DNA of 64,000 nucleotides. Source: Methylobacterium sp. FF17 (GTDB lineage: Bacteria; Pseudomonadota; Alphaproteobacteria; Rhizobiales; Beijerinckiaceae). This document shows, piece by piece, positions 52,100 through 61,977 of the stretch. A model generated the notes under the pieces. That model was not told the DNA's origin. It saw only the letters and a list, made by a program, of their open reading frames with translations, and searched no databases. Position 1 is the first letter of the stretch. Each line of letters begins with the position of its first letter. Position numbers and translations under genes: made by a program. Location of the stretch: contig NZ_CP107532.1 in assembly GCF_025813715.1 (NCBI RefSeq), positions 2,666,001 through 2,730,000 on the forward strand. The letters run 5' to 3'.

Positions 52100-55000
52100 A
52101 TGAAGTTGATGACCGGGTCCGCGACGCCGCAGGCAGACGACACGGACGCGCCGGGTTCCACCTGGCATCCCGGCATGCGGACCGCGAGCCCGGCACCGGG
52201 CGTCGCCTTGGTTGCGCTGGTCGTCCTGGGCCTCGTCCTGGCTTGCGCGACCGCGGCCTGGAAGGAGGCGAGCAACGCCAGGGTCACCGCGGAGCGGCTG
52301 GACGTGGCCGTGCTCCGGGTGGCATCGGTGATCTCCGAACGCATGGCGAAGTACGAATACGGGCTCCGCGGCGCGCGGGGAGCCATCGTGGCCGCCGGCG
52401 AGGACGGGATCACACGGGGCCGCTTCAGGGACTACAGCCTGACCCGCGACATCGACCGCGAGTTCCCCGGGACCCGCGGCTTCGGCTTCATCCGCCGCGT
52501 CGATCCCGCACGGGAGGCCGCGTTCCTGGAAGCCGCGCGCCGCGACGGCGCACCGGACTTCGCCCTCCGCCAGATCACCCCGCACCCCGGCGAGCGCTAC
52601 GTGATCCAGTACCTGGAGCCCGTGGAGCCCAACCGTCCCGCCATCGGCCTCGACGTCGCCTCCGAGGACCATCGCAGGGGCGCGGCGCTCGCCGCGATGG
52701 AGACCGGCCAGGCCACGCTGACCGCGCCCATCACCCTGGTGCAGGCCAGCGGCTTGCGCGAGCGAGGTCTCCTGCTCTACCTCCCGATCGCCCGGATGGA
52801 CCCGAGGGGGGCGACGGTCGCCGAACGACGGGCCCGGACGATCGGATGGGCCTATGCGCCCCTCGTCATCGACGAGGTACTCGCCGGCCTGGACCTGAAC
52901 CTCGTCGAGCTGGACCTGGCGATCTCGGACGCGACGCCCGAGGCGCTTACCCGGTTCTACGGCACGGGCGACGCGCTCGCCTCGGTCGACCCGGCCCTGG
53001 TCCGGCGCAGGACCGTCGCGGTGTTCGGGCGATCCTGGGACCTGGAGGTCCGGGCGCTGCCCCCGTTCGTATCCGGGCTGAACCTGACCTCACCGGCCAC
53101 CGCCGGCGGCACCGTCCTGGTCGCCATGCTGATGTTCGCCGGCATCGCCCATCTCCGGTTGACCGGACGTCGGCGCGAGGTTCTCGCCGGGGTCGAGAGG
53201 AGCCGCCTGGCGGCCATCGTCGAGAACGCGGAGGACGCCATCGTCGGCAAGACGCTCGACGGGACCGTCACGGACTGGAACCCGGCGGCCGAGCGCCTCT
53301 TCGGCTTCACGGCCCCCGAGGCCATCGGACGCAACGCACGTGACCTCGTCGTGCCGCCGCACCTGCGGGCGGAGGAGCGCGAAACCCTGGATCGCGTGCG
53401 TCTCGGGAAGCCGGTCGCCCCGCTGTCCACGTTGCGGCTCCATCGCGACGGCAATGCCGTACCCGTCCTCGTCACGGTCTCGCCGATCCGTTCCCCGCGC
53501 GGGGAGACCGTCGGCGTCGCCACCGTCATCCGGGACATCGGCGCCCAACTCGCCGCGGAGGAGGAGATCCGCACGCTCAACGCGTCCCTGGAACGCCAGG
53601 TCGCGGAACGGACCTCGCAACTCCGGGCCGCCTCGGCCTGGCAGGACGCGATCCTCCGGCATGCCGGATACGCGGTCATCGCGACCGATCTGGACGGGAC
53701 GATCAGCCTGTTCAACCCGGCGGCGGAACGGATGCTCGGCTATGCGGCCGGCGAACTCGTCGGAACCGCGACGCCCGGACTGTTCCACGACCCGCGCGAG
53801 GTCGCTGATCGCGCGGCCGAACTGTCCGCCGCCCTCGGGGAGCGGGTGGAGCCCGGCTTCGAGGTCTTCGTCGCCCGTGCCCGGCGAGGCATGCCGGAGA
53901 CGGCGGAGTGGACCTACGTCACCAAGGCCGGGGAGCGACATCCCGTGCTCCTCAACGTCAGCCTGCTGAGGACGGCCGACGGCCGGGACCTCGGCTACCT
54001 GGGCATCGCGATGGACCTGTCCGAGCGGCGCCGCCACGAGGCCGAGATGAAGGCGGCCAACGCCGGCACCTGGAGCTACGACGTCGCGACCGGCCTCGTC
54101 CGTCTCTCCGCCGAATGCGCCCGCCAGCACGGCCTGCCGGACGCGGAGACCGAGATCGACGTGGAGCGCGGCTGGCGCCCGCTGGCGCACCCGGCCGACG
54201 TCGGGCACGTCCTCGCCGACCTCGGCGCGGCCGTCGAGACCGGCGGGAGCTACACGACCGAGTTCCGCATCCCGCTCCCCAACGGTGGCCTGCGCTGGAT
54301 CTCGGCCATGGGTCGCGTCGAGACCGACGCCGACGGCAGGACGTCGAAGGTCCTCGGCCTGACGCTGGACGTGACGCCGCGCAAGCTCGCGGAGATCGCG
54401 CTGGGCGAAGCCAAGGCGCAGGCGGAGGCCGCGCGCTCCGATGCCGAGAGGGCCAACCAGGCCAAAACCGACTTCCTCGCCTCGATGAGCCACGAGATCC
54501 GTACGCCCCTCAACGCCATCATCGGCTTCACCGACCTGATGCTGGCATCGGACCGGCTCGCCCCAGACCTGCACCGGCACGCCGACCTCGTGCGCGCGTC
54601 CGGCGCGGCGCTCCTCGCCATCGTCAACGACATCCTCGACTTCTCCAAGGTCGAGGCCGGCGCGGTCGAGCTCGCTCCGAGGCCCTTCGCGCTGTCGAGC
54701 CTCCTGGATGCCTGCACGTCCATCGTCCGGGCACAGGCCGAGACCAAGGGCCTGCAACTCCGGACGAGCCTCGGCCCGGACCTGCCCGGTTGGGTTCTGG
54801 GCGACGAGGGCCGCCTGCGGCAGGTGCTGCTGAACCTGCTCAACAATGCCGTGAAGTTCACCAAGGCCGGCTCCGTCACCCTCGACGTGAGTTCGGAACC
54901 GGCGGGGCCGGCGGAGCGGGTGCTCCGCCTGCGGGTGACCGACACGGGCATCGGCATCCCGGAGGAGAAGCGCAAGCGCCTGTTCCAGCGCTTCAGCCAG

Positions 55001-56026
55001 GTCGACGGCTCCATCGGCCGGGACTACGGCGGCACGGGGCTCGGCCTCGCCATCAGCAGGAGCCTCGTCGAGCTCATGGGCGGCGAGATCGGCGTCGGCT
55101 CCGACACCGGGCGCGGATCGAGCTTCTGGTTCAGCGTCACGCTTCCGTTGGCGGACGCGCCCGACGGACAGGCGACGGTTCCCGCGGCATCGGTCGCCCG
55201 ACGGAAGGGGCGCCTGCTCCTCGTCGACGACTCCCCCATCAACCTGGAGCTGGCCAAGGCCGTCCTGACCGGTGCGGGACATGACGTCGAGGTCGCGGGC
55301 GAAGGCGCGACGGCGGTCGCGGCGGTCGCGGCCGGCGGCTTCGACCTCGTCCTCATGGACGTGCAGATGCCCGGGATGGACGGGATGTCGGCGACGCGTG
55401 CGATCCGGCATTCCAAGCTCCCGACGGCGACGATCCCCGTAATCGCGATGACGGCGAACGTGCTGCCCGAGCAGGTCCGCGCCTTCCGCGAGGCCGGCAT
55501 GGACGACCACGTCGGAAAGCCCTTCGAACGGGAGGCGCTCTTCGCCACCATCGAACGCTGGCTCGGCGCCGGCACCTCGGCATCGGGCGTTCCCGTCGAA
55601 CGTCGGGTGCCCGCCTCGTTCGACCGCTCGATCTACGAGCAGATCGGCCGGTACCTCAAGCCGAACCGCCTTCACGAGGTCCTGCACCTGCTCATCGCGG
55701 AGCTCCGCACGAGCTTCCAGGGCGACGCAGCCATGTTCGACGCCCGGTCCTGGTTGCGCCATCGCGCCCACTCGCTCTCCTCGGCGACGGGGATGATGGG
55801 CTTCGTGGACCTGGCAACCGCCTGCCATGCGCTCGAATGCTGCGGCGAGGATCGGCTCGACCGCGAGGGCGTCGAGGTGTTCGGGCTGCTCCTGGAGCAG
55901 GTCCGGCGACTGTCCGACGATGCCGTCGTCCTCGCCGAGGAGCTCTCCCGTGGCATCGACGGGACTGATCGCCCCCACACGGCGGAGCATACCTCCGCAT
56001 CCGCCCGGGAGGCGGCGGCAAGCTAG
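52100..56026 (+). CDS. CHASE-PAS hybrid sensor histidine kinase with REC and Hpt domains
   Basis: A roughly 1308-residue membrane sensor. Order: membrane span (about 33-55), CHASE-type extracytoplasmic sensor (about 80-330, with [13 protein letters not shown] and R-Y-V-I-Q-Y-L-E-P), second span, three PAS domains, HisKA with His798 in [10 protein letters not shown], HATPase ([17 protein letters not shown]), receiver with Asp1087 in [12 protein letters not shown], and a C-terminal Hpt with His1224 in [14 protein letters not shown]. Full His-Asp-His relay capacity is present. ATG 52109 is an alternative start with a better-spaced GGGGG ribosome site. It probably feeds the neighbouring response regulators. 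Confidence 0.92.
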   Translation: MKLMTGSATPQADDTDAPGSTWHPGMRTASPAPGVALVALVVLGLVLACATAAWKEASNARVTAERLDVAVLRVASVISERMAKYEYGLRGARGAIVAAGEDGITRGRFRDYSLTRDIDREFPGTRGFGFIRRVDPAREAAFLEAARRDGAPDFALRQITPHPGERYVIQYLEPVEPNRPAIGLDVASEDHRRGAALAAMETGQATLTAPITLVQASGLRERGLLLYLPIARMDPRGATVAERRARTIGWAYAPLVIDEVLAGLDLNLVELDLAISDATPEALTRFYGTGDALASVDPALVRRRTVAVFGRSWDLEVRALPPFVSGLNLTSPATAGGTVLVAMLMFAGIAHLRLTGRRREVLAGVERSRLAAIVENAEDAIVGKTLDGTVTDWNPAAERLFGFTAPEAIGRNARDLVVPPHLRAEERETLDRVRLGKPVAPLSTLRLHRDGNAVPVLVTVSPIRSPRGETVGVATVIRDIGAQLAAEEEIRTLNASLERQVAERTSQLRAASAWQDAILRHAGYAVIATDLDGTISLFNPAAERMLGYAAGELVGTATPGLFHDPREVADRAAELSAALGERVEPGFEVFVARARRGMPETAEWTYVTKAGERHPVLLNVSLLRTADGRDLGYLGIAMDLSERRRHEAEMKAANAGTWSYDVATGLVRLSAECARQHGLPDAETEIDVERGWRPLAHPADVGHVLADLGAAVETGGSYTTEFRIPLPNGGLRWISAMGRVETDADGRTSKVLGLTLDVTPRKLAEIALGEAKAQAEAARSDAERANQAKTDFLASMSHEIRTPLNAIIGFTDLMLASDRLAPDLHRHADLVRASGAALLAIVNDILDFSKVEAGAVELAPRPFALSSLLDACTSIVRAQAETKGLQLRTSLGPDLPGWVLGDEGRLRQVLLNLLNNAVKFTKAGSVTLDVSSEPAGPAERVLRLRVTDTGIGIPEEKRKRLFQRFSQVDGSIGRDYGGTGLGLAISRSLVELMGGEIGVGSDTGRGSSFWFSVTLPLADAPDGQATVPAASVARRKGRLLLVDDSPINLELAKAVLTGAGHDVEVAGEGATAVAAVAAGGFDLVLMDVQMPGMDGMSATRAIRHSKLPTATIPVIAMTANVLPEQVRAFREAGMDDHVGKPFEREALFATIERWLGAGTSASGVPVERRVPASFDRSIYEQIGRYLKPNRLHEVLHLLIAELRTSFQGDAAMFDARSWLRHRAHSLSSATGMMGFVDLATACHALECCGEDRLDREGVEVFGLLLEQVRRLSDDAVVLAEELSRGIDGTDRPHTAEHTSASAREAAAS

Positions 56027-56071
56027 GATCGGGCGTGCTGTAGTAAATCTCCGGCCTTCGACCTGCCCGGC

Positions 56072-56833
56072 TCAGACCGCATCCTCCGGCCTGCGCCTGC
56101 GGTAGCGCCCGCCGCCTTCGCTCACGAACATGCGCCGCTTATACCTCCGCTCGTCGATGCCCCCCCTGACCGTCGCGACGTCCCAGACCTGCCTGTGCCT
56201 CTCGGCCTCCTGCACCAGGTCGGCACCGATCCGCATCGTGATCTCGTTGACGTGCAGCGAGCCCTGCTCCGGCAGGATCTCCCAGACCTCCTGAACCACC
56301 CGCAGCCAGAACTCCCGCGCGCGCACCGTGGCCACCTTCCTCCGCGACGCGTCGAGCTCGGCCGCATGCCGTGCGATCTCGGCACGAAGCCCCTCGATCA
56401 CGGCCTCGCGCGCATCCACCATGCCGAGCGCCTCGTTCCGGAGCTCCCGTTCGGTCGCGACGGCCTCCGCCATCCGCCGCCGCTCGCCTTCCAGGACGGC
56501 CGCGGCCTCCGCCTGCGCCGCCTCCCACAACGCCACGCCGGCCTTCGCCAACATCGTCGAGACCGCGTCCGGCATGCACGCGAGCTCGATGATCGGGCTG
56601 TAGGCCCGCTCCTCGCACCAAGCCGAAAAGTGCTCGCCGACAACCAAGTTGCTCTCTGCCAATGCGGGCTGCAGCGCATACTTCGCGGCGTCCTGGACCA
56701 TTCGGCTTCCGGCTCCGAGGCCGCAGATGGAACGGATTAGAGCGACCTCACTAGGGCTGTCCACACCCTGTTCGGAACGCCCATCGGAAGCCGGTTGCCC
56801 GCCCGGTCTGGCCAGGGCAGGGTGGCCTCTCAC
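56072..56833 (-). CDS. Coiled-coil protein of unknown function
   Basis: A 253-residue frame. The middle (about 95-180) is alanine/glutamate/arginine-rich helix with heptad-like spacing (A-A-V-L-E-G-E-R-R-R-M-A-E-A-V-A-T-E-R-E-L), and the C-terminus is very basic (R-Y-K-R-R-M-F, R-Y-R-R-R-R). Layout and divergent position beside an AAA+ gene recall plasmid or phage DNA-binding coiled-coil proteins such as KfrA, but no clear N-terminal HTH is seen and I do not assign a family. The start is uncertain: GTG 56833 lies too close to its GGAGG, and GTG or ATG codons further in are possible. Confidence 0.6.
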   Translation of the reverse strand: MRGHPALARPGGQPASDGRSEQGVDSPSEVALIRSICGLGAGSRMVQDAAKYALQPALAESNLVVGEHFSAWCEERAYSPIIELACMPDAVSTMLAKAGVALWEAAQAEAAAVLEGERRRMAEAVATERELRNEALGMVDAREAVIEGLRAEIARHAAELDASRRKVATVRAREFWLRVVQEVWEILPEQGSLHVNEITMRIGADLVQEAERHRQVWDVATVRGGIDERRYKRRMFVSEGGGRYRRRRPEDAV

Positions 56834-56951
56834 CTCCTGGGATCCCCGCCGTGAACGCTCGCTCGATCTTGAAACGGATAGCTCGCACCGCCTGAGCCCA
56901 GCTCAGCGCCCCTTCGCGCGCGCCCTCCGTTCGATCCTGTGAGCCCCCCCA

Positions 56952-58583
56952 ATGTCCGAGAAGCTCTCCGCCGCCGCGGCTGCGTCCGTGCGCGCCGCCA
57001 TGCTCGACCCCTCGAAGCTCGCCGGAGCGCGCAAGACGAAGGTGCCGCTCCCCCGGGTGCAGCGCCTCGCCGGCGGGGAGATGCAGTCGTGGTGCGTCGT
57101 CACCGACCTCCGCTCCGTTCTCAGGCCGCTGCTCCGCCATCGCCTCAGCCGGCCGTGCGCCCGCGCCATCGAGCGGGCGATCGTCGCCGCGAACGTCGTG
57201 ACGACCACGAGGCTTGAGCGCATCCTCTACAAGGAGGCGCTGCGCCGGGACCTGCCCCGCGGGGCGTGCCCCGAGCTCCAGGCTGCGGCCGACGTCCTCC
57301 CGTTCCACCTTGCGGAGCTCGGATGCCGCGTGTCGGCGGCCCGGATCGCCTCGCAGGCGCTCGCGTCCGCACACCTCGCTGTGCAGACCGGGCGCCTCGA
57401 CAGGGCGTTCCTCTACCTTAGGCACGCGCTGTTCCGGGCAGAGGAGGCCGAGCACGGTCGCGGGGATAACGCCGAGCTCGCGCAGGGACCCCTCTACCAG
57501 TTCCTGGAGGCCTTCGACGTCCGGGCTGGCCTCTGGCTGGCGGCGATGACGGCCTTCGAGACGGCAGACCGCATGGTGGAGGACGAGCACGACATCCTCA
57601 GGGGCGGCGTCGGGATGATCGCGCCGCCGCCGTCCGACCTTGCGGACCTCGACCTCATCCTGGGGCAGGCGAAGGCCAAGGCGGAGGAGGCGCCCGGCCG
57701 GACGCTCGTGGTCTTCCCGACGATGGACCACCTGCCCCAGCCCTCGAAGTCCGTCTCGGACCGGGGGGACTCCCCGCGCGCGATCGCGGAGCCTTGGGCC
57801 GGGAAGGGCATGCCCCTCACCCCGGCGCCGGACCCGGCCGCCTTCGCCGCTCGGCTGCGGGGCCTGTTCCCGTGGGCCGACGAAGTCGTCGACGTGTTCG
57901 CCAGCGACTTCGTCGGCTCGCCCTACGCCGCGCTGCGGCCGCGCATCCTCGTCAGCCCTCCCGGCTGCGGGAAGACGGCCTTCGCCCGTGCGGTGATCGA
58001 GACGGCCGGGCTGGACGTCACCGTCTTTGGGGCTGCTGGGACCATGGACGGAGGTGCCTGGGCGGGCACATCTCGTCAGTGGGGGTCGTGGCGCCCGTCG
58101 ACGCCAGCGCAGGGCTGCCTTCGCCATGGGAAGGCGAGCCACGGCATCGTCATCGACGAGGTCGAGAAGGCGGGCAACGACCGGCGGTGGGGCAGGCTCG
58201 ACGAGACGATCCTCCCCTTCCTCGAACGGGGATCCACCGCCCGGGCGATCCACGACCCGGCTTTCGAGACGGCACTGGACCTCAGCGCAGTCTCCTACGT
58301 CCTGACGGCGAACTCCCTCCGGGGCGTCTCCACGGCGCTGCTCGACAGGTGCCAGATCCTGGAATGGCCGGCCCCGCGGGCGGAGGACCTGCCGGTGGTG
58401 GCGGCCGGGATCCTCGCGGAGATCCGACGGGACCGGGGGCTGGATGCGGCCTGGTGCCCGGACCTCGACCCCGAGGAGCTCGGGATGATCCCCTGGGTAG
58501 GGGGGAGCATGCGGCCGCTGAGGAGGATGGTCGAGGCGGTCGTGGCCTCGCGCGAGGTCGAAGCTCGCCGCCTTCCGAACTGA
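56952..58583 (+). CDS. AAA+ ATPase of unknown role
   Basis: A 543-residue protein. The first 300 residues are helical with no recognised domain. The C-terminal AAA+ module has Walker A SPPGCGKT (residues 335-342), Walker B GIVIDEVEKAG with Asp402-Glu403, and a sensor-1 strand YVLTANS followed by L-L-D-R-C-Q-I-L-E-W, an arginine-finger-like stretch. The order is closest to Lon/ClpX-type ATPase modules, without a protease domain. It is first in a run of plus-strand genes (to 60584) typical of mobile elements. It may remodel a protein or nucleoprotein complex. Confidence 0.75.
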   Translation: MSEKLSAAAAASVRAAMLDPSKLAGARKTKVPLPRVQRLAGGEMQSWCVVTDLRSVLRPLLRHRLSRPCARAIERAIVAANVVTTTRLERILYKEALRRDLPRGACPELQAAADVLPFHLAELGCRVSAARIASQALASAHLAVQTGRLDRAFLYLRHALFRAEEAEHGRGDNAELAQGPLYQFLEAFDVRAGLWLAAMTAFETADRMVEDEHDILRGGVGMIAPPPSDLADLDLILGQAKAKAEEAPGRTLVVFPTMDHLPQPSKSVSDRGDSPRAIAEPWAGKGMPLTPAPDPAAFAARLRGLFPWADEVVDVFASDFVGSPYAALRPRILVSPPGCGKTAFARAVIETAGLDVTVFGAAGTMDGGAWAGTSRQWGSWRPSTPAQGCLRHGKASHGIVIDEVEKAGNDRRWGRLDETILPFLERGSTARAIHDPAFETALDLSAVSYVLTANSLRGVSTALLDRCQILEWPAPRAEDLPVVAAGILAEIRRDRGLDAAWCPDLDPEELGMIPWVGGSMRPLRRMVEAVVASREVEARRLPN

Positions 58584-58596
58584 GAGGGAGGGCGAG

Positions 58597-58824
58597 ATGG
58601 AGACGTCGGACACCTTCGCCCTCATTGCGGCCCGGATCCGGGACGCGTGGGAAGCCGGCCGCATCTGCAGCCTGGTCGGCCGCGGCTGCCGGGCCCGCGT
58701 CATCCGGATCGGCCGCCTCGTCGCGGCCGGGCGGCTCGACCCCGCCATCGGCCTTCGCCTCGCGTCCGAGGTCGAGGGTGTCACCTACTTCTTCGCCCCC
58801 CTGCCTCCGGAGCCCGCCCCGTGA
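58597..58824 (+). CDS. Small hypothetical protein
   Basis: A 75-residue frame 13 bases after the ATPase gene, with GGGAGGG before the ATG. It is a compact helical protein (F-A-L-I-A-A-R-I-R-D-A-W-E-A-G-R-I) ending in proline-rich sequence. Its stop overlaps the next gene start (GTGA), which supports translation. No family is recognised. Confidence 0.55.
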   Translation: METSDTFALIAARIRDAWEAGRICSLVGRGCRARVIRIGRLVAAGRLDPAIGLRLASEVEGVTYFFAPLPPEPAP

Positions 58825-59432
58825 TCGCGTCTGAATTCCTCACGATCGCCGGGCGCGCGTTGCAGGGTCACCGCGGCGCCGACAGCGTCACCGTCCGGGC
58901 CGTCGAGCCGACCGTCCACGGGCCCCGTGTCCGATGGGACGGCCCGCTCCTCTCCTGCGAGCGCGAGCGAACGCCAGCGCACGGTGGCGTCATCATGTGG
59001 CCGCCGGCCGGCCCGCTCCTCCTTGACGTCCTGTCGCTGGCCACGGCGTTCCGCTGGGCGGACGGGGCGCCGCGCTGCGCCAAGGACTGGAGCGAGCGCT
59101 TGGCGCGTCGGTACCGGCGTGTCTTCGGACCGACGGGGCCGGCTACGGGGCCGGGGTGGTCCTGGCTGTGGGAGGCGGGCGCTCAGGCGGTCAAGGACGC
59201 CGGGCTCCCCCGCGATTTCAGGACCGTCGACGCGAAGGAGAAGTACGGCTCGGCGCGCTGGTACGTCGAGGGCGACACGTCCGAAACCGTCGACGACATC
59301 ATCGACGCGATCGAGCACCTGTCCGCCCACATCTGCGAGGACTGCGGGTCCCCGGGCAGGATCCGGAAGGGCGGGTGGCTCCGATGCCTCTGCGAGCGCC
59401 ATGCCGGTGGGCGCCTGCCGACCGGTGACTGA
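58821..59432 (+). CDS. Hypothetical zinc-knuckle protein (phage/mobile-element family)
   Basis: A 203-residue protein from GTG 58821. The C-terminal half carries K-E-K-Y-G-S-A-R-W-Y, a helix, then C-x2-C-G-x-P-G-R-I-R-K-G-G-W-L-R-C-L-C-x2-H, the same module as the protein at 11276-11818 and as many phage hypothetical proteins. The cysteines and histidine probably bind zinc. Its role is unknown. It overlaps both neighbours, so it is within the AAA+ operon. Confidence 0.65.
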   Translation: MIASEFLTIAGRALQGHRGADSVTVRAVEPTVHGPRVRWDGPLLSCERERTPAHGGVIMWPPAGPLLLDVLSLATAFRWADGAPRCAKDWSERLARRYRRVFGPTGPATGPGWSWLWEAGAQAVKDAGLPRDFRTVDAKEKYGSARWYVEGDTSETVDDIIDAIEHLSAHICEDCGSPGRIRKGGWLRCLCERHAGGRLPTGD

Positions 59433-59754
59433 CGTCTACTGGAACAGGTCGCGACGTCTCTGGAGCGTCCGCGAGCGCGGCCGGGTCGTCGCCCACGCCC
59501 CGGCGATCGCCCTCTCGGGCGTGCGGTTCCGGGCGTCGGAGGCGTCCCGATTGCGGTGCCTGCGGACGGGGGCGAGGGACGTCCACGCCTGGGCAGCCGG
59601 CACGATCGAGGGTGTGTCCCGCACAGGGGACGCGAGCCGGCTCCGGTACCGGATCGAGGAGGCAGGTTTCAGGGTGGAGGGCCGGGTCGTCACGAGGGCG
59701 GCCGCGGTGTGGTTCGAGGCGGACGGGGCCGCGTGGTGCGAGGGAGGGTGGTGA
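59425..59754 (+). CDS. Phage-type hypothetical protein
   Basis: A roughly 109-residue protein opening V-T-D-V-Y-W-N-R-S-R-R-L-W-S-V-R-E-R-G-R-V-V and then R-F-R-A-S-E-A-S-R-L-R-C-L-R-T-G-A-R-D-V-H-A-W-A-A-G. This order (short Y-x-N strand, W-S-V-R, R-V-V, then N/D-V-H-A) is frequent in phage and prophage small proteins of unknown function. GTG 59425 matches the family start; ATG 59401 in the same frame is the alternative. Confidence 0.6.
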   Translation: MTDVYWNRSRRLWSVRERGRVVAHAPAIALSGVRFRASEASRLRCLRTGARDVHAWAAGTIEGVSRTGDASRLRYRIEEAGFRVEGRVVTRAAAVWFEADGAAWCEGGW

Positions 59755-60584
59755 TGCCGACGATCTGGATCATGAGCGACATCCACGCCGACGCCTCCCC
59801 GTGGGTCCCGCCGCCGGGGCCGCGCGTCGACGTGGCGATCGTCGCCGGCGACGTGTCCGACGGGCTGTGCCGGAGGGCGCTGCCCTGGCTCGCGGAGCAC
59901 GTCGTCCCGCGCGCCGGGGCCGTCATCTATGTGCCGGGAAACCACGACTTCTACGGGACGAGGATGCCCGACGAGATTGAGCGGGCTCGGGGGAACGCGA
60001 TCGAAGCCGGGATCCGCCTTCTCGACCTCGGCCAGGTCCTGAACCTGGGTCGGGTCCAGATTATCGGGGCGACGCTGTGGTCCGATTACAGGATCGGCGG
60101 GGAGGGCACCCGGGCGGCGGCCATGGCGGCATGCGGCGACCGGCACACGGGGATGAGGGATCACCGGCGGATCCAAACGCGCGACGCGGCAGGGGTTCCC
60201 GCCGCGTTCCGTCCGCAGGAGGCGGCCGCGCTCCACGCCCGGCACCGCGCGAGGGTTGAGGAAGCCCTTGCGGCGGAGTGGGACGGCCCAAGGATCGTGG
60301 TCACCCACCATGCCCCGAACGCGCGCTCCCTCCTGCACGGGGAGGTCCGCGAGACGATCGACGCGGCCTACGCCAGCGACCTGTCGGCCCTCATGGAGGG
60401 GGCGGGCGCGCCCGACATCTGGATCCACGGGCACGTGCATCGGAGCGCCGACTACGTCGTGGGTCGGACCCGTGTCGTGGCCAACCCGAGAGGGCACGAC
60501 ACCTCTCACCAGCGGCGGGACGGCACGTGGGCCGACGGGCGGGAGAACCCTGCGTTCGACGGCGGCCTCGTGGTGGAGATCTAG
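59754..60584 (+). CDS. Metallophosphoesterase
   Basis: A 276-residue calcineurin-like phosphoesterase. Metal-binding motifs appear in order: D-I-H (IMSDIHAD), G-D (VAGDVSDG), G-N-H-D (YVPGNHDFYG), H-H (VVTHHAP) and G-H-x-H (WIHGHVHRSA). It is about the size of the YfcE/phosphohydrolase group and could act on nucleic acids, cyclic nucleotides or phosphoproteins. It is the last gene of the AAA+ run, overlapping the previous stop by one base. Confidence 0.9.
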   Translation: MPTIWIMSDIHADASPWVPPPGPRVDVAIVAGDVSDGLCRRALPWLAEHVVPRAGAVIYVPGNHDFYGTRMPDEIERARGNAIEAGIRLLDLGQVLNLGRVQIIGATLWSDYRIGGEGTRAAAMAACGDRHTGMRDHRRIQTRDAAGVPAAFRPQEAAALHARHRARVEEALAAEWDGPRIVVTHHAPNARSLLHGEVRETIDAAYASDLSALMEGAGAPDIWIHGHVHRSADYVVGRTRVVANPRGHDTSHQRRDGTWADGRENPAFDGGLVVEI

Positions 60585-60638
60585 GAACGGAAGAGGGCAC
60601 CACCCTCGCGGATGGCGCCCTGATCTGCAGTGCAGGAA

Positions 60639-60663
60639 AAGCGAACTAAAATATGGTTCGCTT
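60639..60663. promoter_or_regulatory. Perfect inverted repeat, operator-like
   Basis: AAGCGAAC (60639-60646) and GTTCGCTT (60656-60663) around a nine-base AT-rich spacer. It lies just after the metallophosphoesterase gene and before a terminator. The shape suits a dimeric phage-type repressor, but no adjacent repressor gene is seen. Confidence 0.4.
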
Positions 60664-60698
60664 CTCTACCAGGGGGTAAACCCGTGATAGGATGAGGG

Positions 60699-60721
60699 GT
60701 CCGCACGGTGTGCGGACTTTT
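60699..60721 (+). terminator. Intrinsic terminator of the AAA+/phosphoesterase operon
   Basis: GTCCGCAC (60699-60706) and GTGCGGAC (60710-60717) form an eight-bp stem with a three-base loop, directly followed by TTTT (60718-60721). Confidence 0.75.
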
Positions 60722-60815
60722 CGCAACTGAAATTTAAGCCCTGATCTTCGGGTCCGCTCGCGTCGAAGAGGTCCGGCTCGTGCCTCCCCTCGGCCTTCCG
60801 TGCTTGCTCGGCTGC

Positions 60816-61028
60816 CTACATAGGGAAGTCGACGAGGATCCTGTCGAGCCCCTTCGGGGTGATCAGGGGCTGCGGGTTCTGCTCAACCGTGCCGTTCGAC
60901 CGCCGGATCGGAGCGAGGCGCACGTGCATGTACTTCTGCCCCACCTGAGGACGGAACGGCCGCTTCTTCACGGTGCTGGGCCGGACGTAGAGCTAAGACT
61001 CCAGGCGGTCGTTGTCCCGCAGGTTGAG
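60816..61028 (-). pseudogene. Broken phage antirepressor-like remnant
   Basis: A minus-strand frame reads L-L-N-L-R-D-N-D-R-L-E-S, then a TAG, then continues V-R-P-S-T-V-K-K-R-P-F-R-P-Q and Q-P-L-I-T-P-K-G-L-D-R-I-L to a stop at 60816-60818. The T-P-K-G-L ending and the spacing resemble the KilAC domain of phage antirepressors. The internal stop and missing N-terminus mark it as a remnant. The rest of the 590-base gap (60585-61177) holds no gene. Confidence 0.35.
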
Positions 61029-61177
61029 TAATGAATCCAACGGGGCGGCGCCTGTCGAGCCGGCTAGCTATCCAACCCACTTACGGTTGTCTTGGCGCGA
61101 CCTAGACACGGCCTTCGACGCAAATGGGCTTAACCCCGAGACCGACGCTTAACCGGATCGATAAGGCACGCGCGTCG

Positions 61178-61930
61178 TCACGGCGCGCGCTTCACGAACC
61201 CAATGTCCACCGCCACATCCTTCAGGCGCTCGGGCTCACGTTCCTTGCGCTCTGAATACCGGTCGACGAGGTAGGCTGACCGCTCGCGAGTCAGCAGCGT
61301 GAACTTCATCAACTCCTCGCAAACGTCAACCACCCGGTCGTAGAGCGGACCGGGCTTCATCCGACCTGCCTCGTCGAACTCCTTGTAGGCCATCGGGACC
61401 GAGGACTGATTTGGTATGGTGATCATCCGCATCCAGCGCCCGAGGATGCGCAGGTTGTTGACTGCGTTGAACGACTGCGAGCCGCCCGAGACCTGCATCA
61501 CGGCCAGGGTCCGGCCTTGTGTTAGGCGTACAGAGCCCTCCGACAGGGGCAGCCAGTCGATTTGGCTCTTGATGACCCCGGTCATGGCGCCGTGGCGCTC
61601 GGGGCTGACCCAGACATGCCCCTCGGACCAGATCGAGAGGTTGCGCAGCTCCTGGACCTTGGGATGGTCGGCGGTCGCGTCATCAGGCAGCGGTAAGCTG
61701 TGCGCGTCGTAGATCCGCACCTCGCCGCCCATTGCCTCCAGCAGGCGCGCGGCCTCGTAGGCCAGGAAGCGGCTGAAAGAACGCTCTCGGAGCGAGCCGT
61801 ACAGGATCAGGAAGCGTGGGGCGTGGGTGAACGGTGCCTGCACCTGCAGGTTGGTCGCCGTCGGAACCACGAAATGCTCCTCGCTGAGGTTGGGCAATCC
61901 GTCGGCGAAGAGCTGTTGGGGCTTGTCCAA
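61178..61930 (-). CDS. arsH: ArsH, NADPH-dependent FMN reductase / organoarsenical oxidase
   Basis: A 250-residue flavoprotein with the ArsH sequence: [24 protein letters not shown], then [21 protein letters not shown] and [14 protein letters not shown]. It oxidises trivalent methyl- and aromatic arsenicals. The start is TTG 61930 with GAGGAA at the right distance; an in-frame stop lies just upstream, so no longer start is possible. It is divergent from arsR. Confidence 0.93.
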   Translation of the reverse strand: MDKPQQLFADGLPNLSEEHFVVPTATNLQVQAPFTHAPRFLILYGSLRERSFSRFLAYEAARLLEAMGGEVRIYDAHSLPLPDDATADHPKVQELRNLSIWSEGHVWVSPERHGAMTGVIKSQIDWLPLSEGSVRLTQGRTLAVMQVSGGSQSFNAVNNLRILGRWMRMITIPNQSSVPMAYKEFDEAGRMKPGPLYDRVVDVCEELMKFTLLTRERSAYLVDRYSERKEREPERLKDVAVDIGFVKRAP

Positions 61931-61951
61931 GACGCTTCATTCCTCTACGTT

Positions 61952-61965
61952 TCAACGATGGTTGA
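61952..61965. promoter_or_regulatory. Candidate ArsR operator
   Basis: TCAAC (61952-61956) and GTTGA (61961-61965) form a dyad around GATG in the 47 bases between the divergent arsH and arsR starts. The TCAAn-type half-sites fit ArsR binding, and one site could control both directions. Confidence 0.5.
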
Positions 61966-61977
61966 GATATTGACATC

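Noticed and set aside
53090..55990. A 966-codon minus-strand open frame opposite the hybrid kinase
   Set aside because: It is antisense to a protein with clear CHASE, PAS, HisKA, HATPase, receiver and Hpt motifs. Its own sequence is low-complexity Arg/Glu/Gly, typical of shadows in high-GC DNA.
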